64,000 nucleotides of DNA from Methanothrix sp. GTDB lineage: Archaea; Halobacteriota; Methanosarcinia; Methanotrichales; Methanotrichaceae. Both the position numbers and the translations under genes were made by a program. Every line of letters begins with the position of its first letter. The stretch's first letter is position 1. Below, piece by piece: positions 17,654 to 25,562 of this stretch. The notes beneath the pieces were generated by a model. That model saw nothing but the letters and a program-made list of their open reading frames with translations. It was not told the DNA's origin and made no database searches. Location of the stretch: positions 1 through 64,000 of the forward strand of contig JAGPMN010000002.1 in the NCBI GenBank assembly GCA_018052825.1, in the 5' to 3' direction.

Positions 17654-17998
17654 ATGCCTAATTTCAATGTCCTGCTGGAGGGTGCCTGGCTGGTCAGGGA
17701 TGTCAGGACCGAAGACGACGCAATCGGCGTGGCCATCTCAGAAGCCGGCAAGCGGCTGAACCAGAAGAAGATGGATTTTGTTGAGGTGGAGACGGGCCAG
17801 TGGGACTGCCCTGAGTGCGGAGAGCCCCTGGCAGGCGTCTTCCTCGTGGCCAGCACTGCCCTCGTCGCCCTGCTCTTCGAGATCAAGATCTTCAACGCCG
17901 AGAGCGAGGAGCATGCCGGGCGTATTGCCAAGTCGACCGTGGGCAAGGCCCTGGGTGCCGTTCCCCTGCGCGTTTTGGAGACCGCCCAGATCGAATAG
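17654..17998 (+). CDS. UPF0212 (DUF555) family protein
   Basis: This 114-residue protein matches the archaeal UPF0212 family: PNFNVLLEGAWLVRDVRTED at the N-terminus, a CPECGEPLAGVFLVA segment with one CxxC, and NAESEEHAGRIAKSTVGKAL near the end. The family is common in Euryarchaeota and uncharacterised. It is divergent from the deacetylase-like gene with 48 bases between starts. Confidence 0.88.
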   Translation: MPNFNVLLEGAWLVRDVRTEDDAIGVAISEAGKRLNQKKMDFVEVETGQWDCPECGEPLAGVFLVASTALVALLFEIKIFNAESEEHAGRIAKSTVGKALGAVPLRVLETAQIE

Positions 17999-18097
17999 CA
18001 GGCGAGGATTCCTAATTACTTCAGGTCCCCTATTAGATATACGGCTCGGGGCAGTGTCTCGATCTTGATGTAAAATAGTAGTAATAATCCTGGCGAT

Positions 18098-18116
18098 GCA
18101 TAGTATGCTACTATGC
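18098..18116. repeat. short hairpin between UPF0212 gene and insertion sequence
   Basis: GCATAG (18098-18103) and CTATGC (18111-18116) form a 6-bp stem with a 7-nt loop. It may be a terminator for the UPF0212 gene. No further structure is evident between 17999 and the insertion sequence end. Confidence 0.3.
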
Positions 18117-18152
18117 CGATAGGAGCATTCTGATCATCCGCAGGATTTATAA

Positions 18153-19466
18153 TAAGGGATTGACGCTAAATAATCTATTCAATTTTTCTTTATTTAGATG
18201 CAGTTACACGTGGCTCTATCGAATAATTCCACATGGGATGTAATTCATGTAAAATAATTTTCAATTGTGCCATATCTTCGTCCAATATCTTTATCCCTGT
18301 TTCATAATCTCGTTCATCCAATCGAGCCTCAATTTTTAGCCCCTTCTTTGTCTTGGTCGATCCGATTAGCTTGATAATGGTTTCATAGCTGGATAAAGGC
18401 TTTCCTCGCCAATTCATGCTTATGAATGAGAACATGCAATGCTCGACCTTATTCCACTTGCTCGTCCCAGGCGGAAAATGACTAACCGTGATGGTAATTC
18501 CGATTTCATCAGCCAATCGCTGCAAAAAGAACTTCCATCCCTTGTTTCGGCTTCCGTTGCTCCCACCGCCATCAGCGCAAACGAGTAAATTATTGCATCC
18601 TTCGTAGTGATATTTTCCAACCAAGCTCCACCATTGTCTGATGCTCTCAACGGCAAATTCTGCGGTATTATGGCTTTTTCCGATATTAACGACCCCGTCG
18701 TTTCTTTTGAGATCATAAACCCCATAAGGAATCGCGGTGCCAATCGCTTTGGATGGAAAATCATACACATTAACCAGTTCTGGTTGTCCTTTTTGCCTCC
18801 AACTCCTGCCCAAATTTTTATAGTTGCCGACTAACTCCTTTTTCTTGGCATCTACAGAGATTACAGGATCACCTGCATCAATGAACTTGGCGGCTTGACT
18901 ATTGATATAGCGGAATTGGGTATCTCTCTCAGGACCTGATTTGCCTTCTAGGTTTTTTCGATTGGCTTGAAGCGAATAGCCGCTTTCTTTCAATAGCCGT
19001 CTCACTGTATCATGACTTACTTTATGATTTTTTAACCTCAGTTCTTCGGCGATGGCATAGGTTGATTTATATGTCCATTTTAGTAGGCTCATCGGGTCTC
19101 CAGCTGTGCTTTCTGATATGATTGCTTCTAGGTCGTCGATAACTATGGGGTCCCAGACTTCCACCCTTTTTCTGCCTGCCCCGGATTCGCGGAGCTTCTC
19201 AGGAAGTTCCAATGGTTCTGCACTATTGAGTTCTCGAATGCCCTTGCTGATGGTATTTCTGGATAATCCTGTCATAGCTGAGACTTCGGAGACCCCGCCC
19301 CAGCCAATTTCAAGAGCCTTAGCTGCCGCGAATCTCCTCGCTTGAACGGGATCTGCCCCTGAAAGAGCTTTCAAGAACGGTTCACATTTTTTAGTCTCAT
19401 TCACAACAAACTATAGAACGTTCTACTATTTAAAATTTGCTCAAATTATTTTCCGTCAAAACCTTA
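18153..19466 (-). mobile_element. ISAzo13-type insertion sequence
   Basis: The transposase gene is flanked by imperfect terminal inverted repeats: the left end TAAGGGATTGACGCTAAATA (from 18153) matches the reverse complement of the right end, TAAGGTTTTGACGGAAAATA (to 19466), in about three of four positions over roughly 30 bases. The total is about 1.31 kb. Target duplication is not clear, at most a TA. The element is AT-rich compared with its neighbours, which suggests recent arrival. Confidence 0.85.
18190..19404 (-). CDS. ISAzo13 family transposase
   Basis: The 404-residue protein has an N-terminal HTH (EVSAMTGLSRNTISKGIREL), then a DDE catalytic core: VISVDAKKKELVGN with the first Asp, LLVCADGGGSNGSRNKGW with the second, and NKVEHCMFSFISMNW with the Glu. 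This is the Rhodopirellula-type DDE domain of the ISAzo13 family. The gene appears intact from ATG to stop and fills the element, so the copy may be active. Confidence 0.95.
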   Translation of the reverse strand: MNETKKCEPFLKALSGADPVQARRFAAAKALEIGWGGVSEVSAMTGLSRNTISKGIRELNSAEPLELPEKLRESGAGRKRVEVWDPIVIDDLEAIISESTAGDPMSLLKWTYKSTYAIAEELRLKNHKVSHDTVRRLLKESGYSLQANRKNLEGKSGPERDTQFRYINSQAAKFIDAGDPVISVDAKKKELVGNYKNLGRSWRQKGQPELVNVYDFPSKAIGTAIPYGVYDLKRNDGVVNIGKSHNTAEFAVESIRQWWSLVGKYHYEGCNNLLVCADGGGSNGSRNKGWKFFLQRLADEIGITITVSHFPPGTSKWNKVEHCMFSFISMNWRGKPLSSYETIIKLIGSTKTKKGLKIEARLDERDYETGIKILDEDMAQLKIILHELHPMWNYSIEPRVTASK

Positions 19467-19467
19467 G

Positions 19468-19740
19468 TTATTTAAGTTCATTAGGCATGCAATAAATATC
19501 ATCCAACTCATCTCCCCATTCTCCGGCATCCTCTTGCTCCCCCGCATTTGCGCAAGCCCTTCTGCTCTCTTCCTTCCGAGGTATATTGCCATGCCCTTCA
19601 GGGTGCAACAGTAGCTGGAATAGCTTTTCCTCCGTCCCCAAAGAAGAGAAGAGCTTCTTCAACCTATGCGCGAAGTCTTCGATCCTGGCTCGCAGCTCTC
19701 TGTCCGCCGGGCACTCCGGAAACGTGCTCGTCTCCTTCAC
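19468..19740 (-). CDS. hypothetical protein ending at the insertion sequence boundary
   Basis: This 90-residue frame begins at GTG 19740 and stops within four bases of the right end of the insertion sequence. It is charged and probably helical (RELRARIEDFAHRLKKLFSS), with no known family. The GTG lies directly on AGGAG, leaving no normal spacing, so the start is doubtful. It may be a gene cut by the insertion or by earlier decay, since the fragment upstream also looks incomplete. Confidence 0.4.
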   Translation of the reverse strand: MKETSTFPECPADRELRARIEDFAHRLKKLFSSLGTEEKLFQLLLHPEGHGNIPRKEESRRACANAGEQEDAGEWGDELDDIYCMPNELK

Positions 19741-19743
19741 CTC

Positions 19744-19890
19744 CTAGCAGATGAGCAGGTTCATCCTGGAGAGGTAGTAGGCGGCGGTGCAGACCTGGGG
19801 CTTGACTGAGTGGATGCGGCAGCCGATAGCAGCATCGAAAAACGGGGATGGCTCGCCAGGCCCTCCATTCACCAGATTATTTTCAACCAT
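19744..19890 (-). pseudogene. C-terminal fragment resembling a YkgJ-type Cys-rich protein
   Basis: A 48-residue frame from ATG 19890, overlapping the end of the phosphoesterase gene by eight bases, reads PFFDAAIGCRIHSVKPQVC and then TAAYYLSRMNLLIC. The CxIHxxKPxVC pattern resembles the Cys motif of YkgJ/UPF0153 Fe- or Zn-binding proteins, which normally have more cysteines upstream. The N-terminal half is absent, so this looks like a remnant. The resemblance is short and could be fortuitous. Confidence 0.4.
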
Positions 19891-20662
19891 CCAGTTCGAT
19901 CCATTTTATAGAGATATTATTGGAGACCTTTTTCCCTTCATCGCTGCCGCAATCTATCTCCACAACTGCCCCAAATCCCCTGCGCAGCTCTCCCGCATTG
20001 ACTACCCTTGTCGCCCCGATCCTCCCCACCCCCCGCGCCTCATGAATGTGGCCGCAGAGAAGCAGGTCTGGCTGAACCTCTTCTATGAAGCGGTGCAGGC
20101 TGACCGATCCCGAGCTCTCGCCATTAAAAAGTGTATCCTGCACGCCACGAGGAGGCTGGTGCACAACCACGATTTTGCATTTCGCTGCCGCGGCCTGGGG
20201 ATAGATGGCAGAGAGCCCTCTGTAGACATCCTCATCCCTGTGATAGAAGCGGGCCGGATCAGATAGCCTGCGCGGGTCCCTTGCCACCGTACCCCCCATC
20301 CCCAGAAAGGCCACTGAACCGAAATGAAAGCAGGCGCGGTGCAGCATCTTAAGGCCCGCATCCCGCCACAAGTCCGGCACCGTATCCGGACGATCCATAT
20401 TTCCCGGAACTATGAGCACAGGCAGGCCCAGGCCTGCCAGGGCCAGGGCTGCAGGCCGGGCTTCCTCCCTGTCAGAGCCATTGTGCAGGTCCCCGCAGAA
20501 GACTATCAGGTGGGGCCGGATGCTATCAACTGCGCCCTTCAGCCTCTCCAGCATCTCCAGGCGGTCGTGCAGGTCCGCCAGCACCAGAATGCGGAGCAGC
20601 CCATCTTCAGTGAGACTGTCACGCTCTGCGCTTTTGGCTCTGCTCCCGTCATCTCCGTTCAT
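19883..20662 (-). CDS. calcineurin-like metallophosphoesterase
   Basis: The 259-residue protein has the ordered metal-binding motifs of the family: LVLADLHDRL, VFCGDLHNGSD, VPGNMDRPD, VVHQPPRG and CGHIHEARG. It belongs with archaeal YfcE/Icc-like phosphoesterases acting on phosphodiesters or nucleotides; substrate unknown. No signal peptide, so cytoplasmic. It overlaps the small Cys-containing fragment at its 3' end. Confidence 0.92.
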   Translation of the reverse strand: MNGDDGSRAKSAERDSLTEDGLLRILVLADLHDRLEMLERLKGAVDSIRPHLIVFCGDLHNGSDREEARPAALALAGLGLPVLIVPGNMDRPDTVPDLWRDAGLKMLHRACFHFGSVAFLGMGGTVARDPRRLSDPARFYHRDEDVYRGLSAIYPQAAAAKCKIVVVHQPPRGVQDTLFNGESSGSVSLHRFIEEVQPDLLLCGHIHEARGVGRIGATRVVNAGELRRGFGAVVEIDCGSDEGKKVSNNISIKWIELDG

Positions 20663-20745
20663 CTCCCTCCTGTAATTCTAAGCGTCAGGATGATATAAAT
20701 AGAATACGAAGAATTCAGGAAATCGCAATTGAAAGAGGATATGGT

Positions 20746-21354
20746 ATGAGGATCACAACATCACTTGCGGCCGGCCTGGCGATCCTGGCAGCTCTCATCG
20801 CCCTCGCCGCAACTGCATCCGCAGAGTGTGCGTCCTGTATGCAGGAAGGCAACTGGAGCCAGAGCGCCCAGAGCTTCATCGAGGGCAAGCCCATCAGCGA
20901 CGAGCCCACTGAGTTCGGGCCGAAGGCCGTCAGGAAAACAGCGTCTCAATTCGAGAGGAGGGAGGTGGCCACCGCCGCCCCTGCCCAGGAGATCGTATTA
21001 AAGAGCATCAATGCCACACCATCCACAGCAGTTGTGGGTGGCCCCGTCAATATAACCGCAGTCTTCGGCCTCACCAACCAGACGACTGAAGCGAGTCCGG
21101 CAGATCTGCAGCTCACTGCCACTGCTACAATCAAGGACTCCGCCGGAAAAGATGCGGGAAAGCTCAGCCTGATCAAATCTGGCGCAAATGAATACTCCAG
21201 AGGGTGGACCGCCGGCTCTCCAGGAGTCTATAGCGTGGACATCGCCGTCACAACACTCGAAGGCTCTGCGAAATTCGCGAGCGCTCTGCAAATCATCGTC
21301 TCCCCTGCCCCAGCCGGCAATGCCACAGATGGCGCTGCAACGGCCTCTAAATGA
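20746..21354 (+). CDS. secreted protein with CxxC-W motif and Ig-like domain
   Basis: An N-terminal signal peptide (residues 1-26, ending ATASA) is followed by ECASCMQEGNWSQSAQSF with Cys 28 and 31, then a beta-sandwich-like region (VVGGPVNITAVFGLTNQTT, GVYSVDIAVTTLEGSA). The CxxC followed by W-S and a helix is the same arrangement as in the rhodanese-like protein at 12254-13318. Both are exported, so a shared extracellular partner or anchoring role is possible. No catalytic motif is visible. Confidence 0.75.
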   Translation: MRITTSLAAGLAILAALIALAATASAECASCMQEGNWSQSAQSFIEGKPISDEPTEFGPKAVRKTASQFERREVATAAPAQEIVLKSINATPSTAVVGGPVNITAVFGLTNQTTEASPADLQLTATATIKDSAGKDAGKLSLIKSGANEYSRGWTAGSPGVYSVDIAVTTLEGSAKFASALQIIVSPAPAGNATDGAATASK

Positions 21355-22087
21355 TATCCGACAGCATCTGCCTGCGTGGGCCTTCTTGCATACGCAGATA
21401 GAACTTCGGATGGAGCCTTCCCCTCACCTTTACTTTTGCATAGGTCAGGATCAGCTCTCTATTTTTGGCCAGCTCTGCAAGCAGCCCGTCGAGATCTGAC
21501 TTCTCCTCTGCAGTTAGCTCGATCTCGCTTTCCTTGCCTGTTGTCCAGTCAAGGATGCGGACAGCGTACCTGGTCCTGATGCGAAGAAGGCTGCCGGACT
21601 TTCTGTCGTCCTCACTCGCTATCCGGCAGGCATACTCCACCGGACCCTCAAATCCGGAGCACCTATCATCCGGCCGGCAGATCTGAAGGTCGGCGACTCC
21701 CATGTCAGGGTAGCCTTTGCTCTGCCTCTGCAGCGCCCGGCATTTGGGGCAGTGCATCCTGGCAAACCACTCCTCGAATATGCGCTCCTCTACGCCTCCT
21801 GCGGCCTCCAGCCAGAGCAGCTTCGCCTCCTCCCTGCTGTAGCCCGCCTGCCCCAGAAATGAGGCCAGTACGGCAGCCATCCTGTGCCTGCCCTTCGCTG
21901 CCCCATCTTCTTCGCCTCTCTCCGCCTTGCCCAGGTCGATGATGGCCTTGATGCAGGGAGGAAAGTCAGATGGCAGTGGAGGCCTGCCTGCTATCCAGAG
22001 CATCTCATCCTGGCGGTCTATCGACCGGACGGATACAGGGGTCTCCTTTTCCCCCGGAGGGGCCGGTGCGGTTTTTTTAGAGGGCAT
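21347..22087 (-). CDS. PriL-like Fe-S / zinc protein, function unassigned
   Basis: The central part (PPCIKAIIDLGKAERGEEDG, then RHRMAAVLASFLGQAGYSRE and EEWFARMHCPKCRALQ) resembles the C-terminal Fe-S domain of archaeal primase large subunits: a PPC motif, a helix with R/H-R, a GYSxEEA helix and later cysteines. The 246 residues are shorter than PriL (about 380), and the N-terminal PriS-binding half is missing. Other cysteines: CRPDDRC and YAC. A paralogue or nucleic-acid-binding relative is plausible, but identity is uncertain. It overlaps the secreted protein gene by eight bases at their 3' ends. Confidence 0.55.
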   Translation of the reverse strand: MPSKKTAPAPPGEKETPVSVRSIDRQDEMLWIAGRPPLPSDFPPCIKAIIDLGKAERGEEDGAAKGRHRMAAVLASFLGQAGYSREEAKLLWLEAAGGVEERIFEEWFARMHCPKCRALQRQSKGYPDMGVADLQICRPDDRCSGFEGPVEYACRIASEDDRKSGSLLRIRTRYAVRILDWTTGKESEIELTAEEKSDLDGLLAELAKNRELILTYAKVKVRGRLHPKFYLRMQEGPRRQMLSDII

Positions 22088-22124
22088 GTCCGGGCCTCTT
22101 TCCTATGGCCAGAAGAAGTCTCTA

Positions 22125-23642
22125 TTACCTTTTGTGGCCTCCCACGAAGTAGGCCTGCGTCTCCTTATCCGGCCTGGCCTGCTGGGGCACTGGTGCCATT
22201 CCCCTGCTGGACTCGTACTCCATCCTCTCCCTGAGGATGCACCGCCCCTCCCGCACGCCCCCAAGCGGATTTTTGGGCGTGCCCATGGAGTTCATGCAGC
22301 GGGCCATGACCGCCGCCCCTCTGGCCAGGCCGTCGTCCACAAAGACCACATTCTTCTCCACCTCATCCCACAGCCCCAGCTTTTGCATCTCCTCCAGTAT
22401 CAGGCCTGGCTTGCCTCCGCTGATTCCAGCCCTGCCGGTAACGCCTATGGCCGTCCTTCTGGTGACGATTTCCTCCTCGACCCCCACCTCAACCAGCCGG
22501 CGTGCGACGCAGGCCATGGCCAGGTCCAGAGCTCCGAACAGGACCCTCGCATTTTTAGACCGGTAGATGTCTGAACCGATGCGGGAGAGCTTCGGCAGGT
22601 CGCTGCCGTTCAAACCCACATCGCAGCCGATGAGAACCACGTTGTTCTGGGCGGCGGCCCTGGGGTTCACAGGCACGAGTCCGTACTTGCTTCGGCTCTC
22701 CGGCACCTTTTCTATCACCACTACCTCATTTATCTGTTCTGCATACTGCTGGGCCTCTTTGCCATAGTCGGGTTTTGTCTTGCCGTCGAATATGTCCAGG
22801 GTGGCTCCGATCGTCTTGTCCACAAGGCCCGTGCCCTGCACAACGGCATCGGGAATGGCCCCGGCCAGGCCGAGGAGGTTGCCGATGGTGTGGGCGTATG
22901 GAAGCTCGTCGCTGGTCACCCTGCCGTCCAGTGTGGTGCCGAAGTCCATGGAGAGGCAGGGGTTTCGAAAGTCCACATCCGTCCAGCGGCTGCCCTCCTT
23001 TATGCCAGCGGTGGCCAGTTCACCCTCCATTTCGTTGGCCACCACCTCAACGCCAGTCGAGCCCTGCGGCGGGAAGCATGAGGCCACAGCCCCCATGAAT
23101 ATCACCTTATCTATCAGGGTGAGGCGCTTGAACCTATCGGGTATGTTTTGTATGCTCATGGCAGGGGTCATGAGCCTGGGCGGCACTCCGGCGTCAAGGC
23201 AGCCCTGGGCAAGGGCCAGGATGAAGGCTCCCACCTGGTCCGGAGACTCCAGCTCCGCCACCACGCCCGTGGAGCGCACAACGAAGTGCAGATCTGTCTT
23301 GATGTCCAGGCGGGCTTTGTTATGGCTCTCAATGAGCGTCTCCTTTACCAGATCTGCTACTGACTCCTTGGTTAGAGGCGTGCCGTTGATTGTGTGGGCG
23401 AAGATCTCCTCTCCTGCCCTGGGCCTTCTCACATCGCGGGTCATCTTCACAGTCTTGTCCACGATGTAGGTCTTGCCCGTGTTCATGTCCGTGGCAGTGA
23501 GAACGCACTTGGTAGTGGTATTGCCCACCTCCACCGAGGCCACTATGTAGAAGGGCCTCGCCTGCAGTTCCAGGTAGTTAAAGGGCGGGCTTTGAGCAAT
23601 GCGCGGTGTGGGTTTAGACTTGAAGAGCCGACCGAGATTCAT
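22125..23642 (-). CDS. methanogenesis marker protein 14
   Basis: The 505-residue protein matches the methanogen-restricted marker 14 family, with an ASKHA-like ATPase look: ASVEVGNTTTKCVLTATDMN near residue 35, NPCLSMDFGTTLDGRV in the middle and VFVDDGLARGAAVMARCMN near the end. Such proteins resemble activators of radical or corrinoid enzymes, but the role in methanogenesis is not established. It is in single copy here, with 76 bases to the nuclease gene. Confidence 0.93.
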   Translation of the reverse strand: MNLGRLFKSKPTPRIAQSPPFNYLELQARPFYIVASVEVGNTTTKCVLTATDMNTGKTYIVDKTVKMTRDVRRPRAGEEIFAHTINGTPLTKESVADLVKETLIESHNKARLDIKTDLHFVVRSTGVVAELESPDQVGAFILALAQGCLDAGVPPRLMTPAMSIQNIPDRFKRLTLIDKVIFMGAVASCFPPQGSTGVEVVANEMEGELATAGIKEGSRWTDVDFRNPCLSMDFGTTLDGRVTSDELPYAHTIGNLLGLAGAIPDAVVQGTGLVDKTIGATLDIFDGKTKPDYGKEAQQYAEQINEVVVIEKVPESRSKYGLVPVNPRAAAQNNVVLIGCDVGLNGSDLPKLSRIGSDIYRSKNARVLFGALDLAMACVARRLVEVGVEEEIVTRRTAIGVTGRAGISGGKPGLILEEMQKLGLWDEVEKNVVFVDDGLARGAAVMARCMNSMGTPKNPLGGVREGRCILRERMEYESSRGMAPVPQQARPDKETQAYFVGGHKR

Positions 23643-23718
23643 GATTTTGGTATGGGGGGAAGGAGAGATTAATGTTTTGGGTCGGAGGATTCTGGGTCTG
23701 AGAGGGCTGACGAAGATG

Positions 23719-24462
23719 TTATGGCTGTTTCGTCGATGCCGTGCTATTCAAGCCGATCTGCCCTTTCAGCCAGCTCCATCCCTCCTTCTGCATGCGGTCC
23801 AGCTCCTTTTCTGCCGAGTCCTGCAGCCGGGGCAACAGCTCCCTCTCCAGCGTCTCCTTCAGCCTCCCTCCCAGGTCCTGGCTCTGATTTTCAGGGCTAT
23901 TGTTCTGATCCACCTCATCTGAATCCCAAGGCAGCCTGAGGTCTGCCGGCTGGCCCTGTCGCCACCAGTTCTTTGGAATGAATTCGTTATTGGTGAAGTT
24001 GTGGAGGCTGGCATAGCCTGAGTCCACCAGGAGGCGGTTATAGCAGGGTGAGGCGATGGGCTGGCCGTACACTCCGCTCATGTAGGCGACGCAGATCAGC
24101 CTCCCGTAGCTGTCCCGGCCGCTGGCAGACCCGTCGTCTATGTCCAGAAAGACCTTTTTGTTCATGAGGACTGCGTATGTAAAGTCCCTGGCTGCCACCC
24201 CCTCCTCCGTATCCATCTCAGGAGAGTCGACATCCGCCAGCCGGACCCTCTCCACCTGGTAGGCGACTTTATCCGACGGCTTCTCAACTGTCACATCGAA
24301 TGTGTCCCCGTCCACCACATTGGTGACAGTGCCCCAGGCCTCGTCCACAGCGGCGTTGGCGGCAGCGGCAAGAAGAACCGAAGCTGTCAGGCCGGCTAAA
24401 ATACATAGGAATAGCGATGCCTTTCGATCTGAGCAGACGGCTCTATCTGCAATTGAGATCAT
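23719..24462 (-). CDS. secreted thermonuclease (SNase) family protein
   Basis: A signal segment (residues 15-38) precedes an SNase fold: VVDGDTFDV, VRLADVDSPEMDTEEG and SYGRLICVAYM, supplying the Asp, Arg, Glu and second Arg expected for Ca-dependent phosphodiester cleavage. The C-terminal 70 residues form a charged, probably coiled region (LKETLERELLPRLQDSAEKE) ending WSWLKGQIGL. It is likely exported and may degrade extracellular nucleic acid or act in the envelope. Confidence 0.9.
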   Translation of the reverse strand: MISIADRAVCSDRKASLFLCILAGLTASVLLAAAANAAVDEAWGTVTNVVDGDTFDVTVEKPSDKVAYQVERVRLADVDSPEMDTEEGVAARDFTYAVLMNKKVFLDIDDGSASGRDSYGRLICVAYMSGVYGQPIASPCYNRLLVDSGYASLHNFTNNEFIPKNWWRQGQPADLRLPWDSDEVDQNNSPENQSQDLGGRLKETLERELLPRLQDSAEKELDRMQKEGWSWLKGQIGLNSTASTKQP

Positions 24463-24510
24463 ATTCTCCTCCTTTTCGTCCCAGCAATAAATAATTTGAT
24501 ATGCTTATGG

Positions 24511-24885
24511 TCAGGGTGCCATCACCATCACCTTGAGGCTCATGGATCTGTTCCTCGATCCGTTGCGGGCGTAGATGGTGTAGCTGGTGCTCTTTTCTGG
24601 CGCGACACTGGTGGAGCCTTTGAGGCCGACCTCGCCTATGCCCTGGTCGATTGCCGCCCACTCTGCGCCAACGACGCTCCAGCTGAGGTTTGATGCGCCT
24701 CCCCCATCCAGTACAGGCGGATCGGCTTTGAATGACTCTATGACCGGATAGGGACTGACCTGGAGGTTGAGATAGAGCAGGCCTCCGCCTAAAAAGGCTG
24801 CCAGCAGCAAAAGCCAGATCGCAACCCCTGGTGGAGTCATCCAGAAGGACTTTTGCATATCCCAGTAGGCCTTCTTTTCAGCCAT
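24511..24885 (-). CDS. membrane-anchored protein with Ig-like domain
   Basis: A single N-terminal membrane helix (about residues 20-42, GVAIWLLLLAAFLGGGLLYL) is followed by an external beta-sandwich (ESFKADPPVLDGGGASNLSW, TSYTIYARNGSRNRSMSLKV). The pattern is the Big/PKD-like domain often seen in archaeal envelope proteins. No enzyme motif. It lies 48 bases upstream of the secreted nuclease gene in the same direction, so they may be co-transcribed. Confidence 0.75.
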   Translation of the reverse strand: MAEKKAYWDMQKSFWMTPPGVAIWLLLLAAFLGGGLLYLNLQVSPYPVIESFKADPPVLDGGGASNLSWSVVGAEWAAIDQGIGEVGLKGSTSVAPEKSTSYTIYARNGSRNRSMSLKVMVMAP

Positions 24886-24980
24886 CAGATCGATATGGTT
24901 CGCATACTGGCAAATATGCTTTGTGTCTCTGCTCTATGAGTCAGCGCCTCACCAGGCCCGCAGAGAGAGGCCCTGCCTTT

Positions 24981-25391
24981 CTATTCTCCTTTCGATCTCT
25001 CCTCAAACTCCTGGAACGTCCGCAGCGCTGACGCCAGCACCTTCGTCTGGCCTATGATGGAGGCGATGAATATCGCATCCAGTATCTCGTCCTCGCTCGC
25101 CCCCTCCTGCGCGGCGGCGTTCATGTGCACCTTCAGGCACCTGTCTGCGCCTGAGGCTGCAGCGGCAGAGACTGCGAGAAGCTCTGCGGTCTTCGGCTCC
25201 AGACTATTGGGGCGCAGGGCATAGAAGTCCTTTATGCTGGAGAAGATCATGAACTCCGGCCGGCGGGCCATGGCCCGCAGTATGAAGGGGACTGTGCCCA
25301 GCATCTGCTCTGCGTCGTCGTATATGTCCTGCTGGAGTGACTCTGTGCTCTCCAGCAGGGCCTTGATGAGGGACTTGTTTTCGGGCTTCAT
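24981..25391 (-). CDS. carboxymuconolactone decarboxylase / AhpD family protein
   Basis: The all-helical fold shows LEPKTAELLAVSAAAASGAD, then RCLKVHMNAAAQEGASEDEI. AhpD-type members have CxxC-xxx-H; here the first Cys is replaced (ADRC-LKVH), leaving one Cys and the His, so classic disulfide peroxidase chemistry is doubtful. The start at ATG 25391 is favoured because its ATG overlaps the stop of the small frame upstream (ATGA); ATG 25406 is the alternative. Confidence 0.85.
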   Translation of the reverse strand: MKPENKSLIKALLESTESLQQDIYDDAEQMLGTVPFILRAMARRPEFMIFSSIKDFYALRPNSLEPKTAELLAVSAAAASGADRCLKVHMNAAAQEGASEDEILDAIFIASIIGQTKVLASALRTFQEFEERSKGE

Positions 25392-25534
25392 CGGCTTCTG
25401 CTCCATTCTTCCAGCTTTCGCTTAACCTTTTCTGCATTTGGATCTTCAATGCCTTGCAGGATCATAAGGGCGGATTTAGCGCATTCTCTGGCCTGGGTTC
25501 TTGATGCCTTGAACCATGTCAAACGGCATCTCAC
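25388..25534 (-). CDS. unlisted small helical protein upstream of the AhpD-like gene
   Basis: From GTG 25534 a 48-residue frame ends in a TGA overlapping the ATG of the AhpD-like gene. Its second half is strongly protein-like and helical: ARECAKSALMILQGIEDPNA, then EKVKRKLEEWSRSR. In another frame ATG 25529 gives MPFDMVQGIKNPGQR before a stop, and a single-base shift would join this to ECAKSALM. The start is therefore uncertain, and the gene may carry a frameshift. Coupling to the next gene supports translation. Confidence 0.5.
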   Translation of the reverse strand: MRCRLTWFKASRTQARECAKSALMILQGIEDPNAEKVKRKLEEWSRSR

Positions 25535-25562
25535 TCTCTTGCGCCCAGGGGTTTCATCTCCC

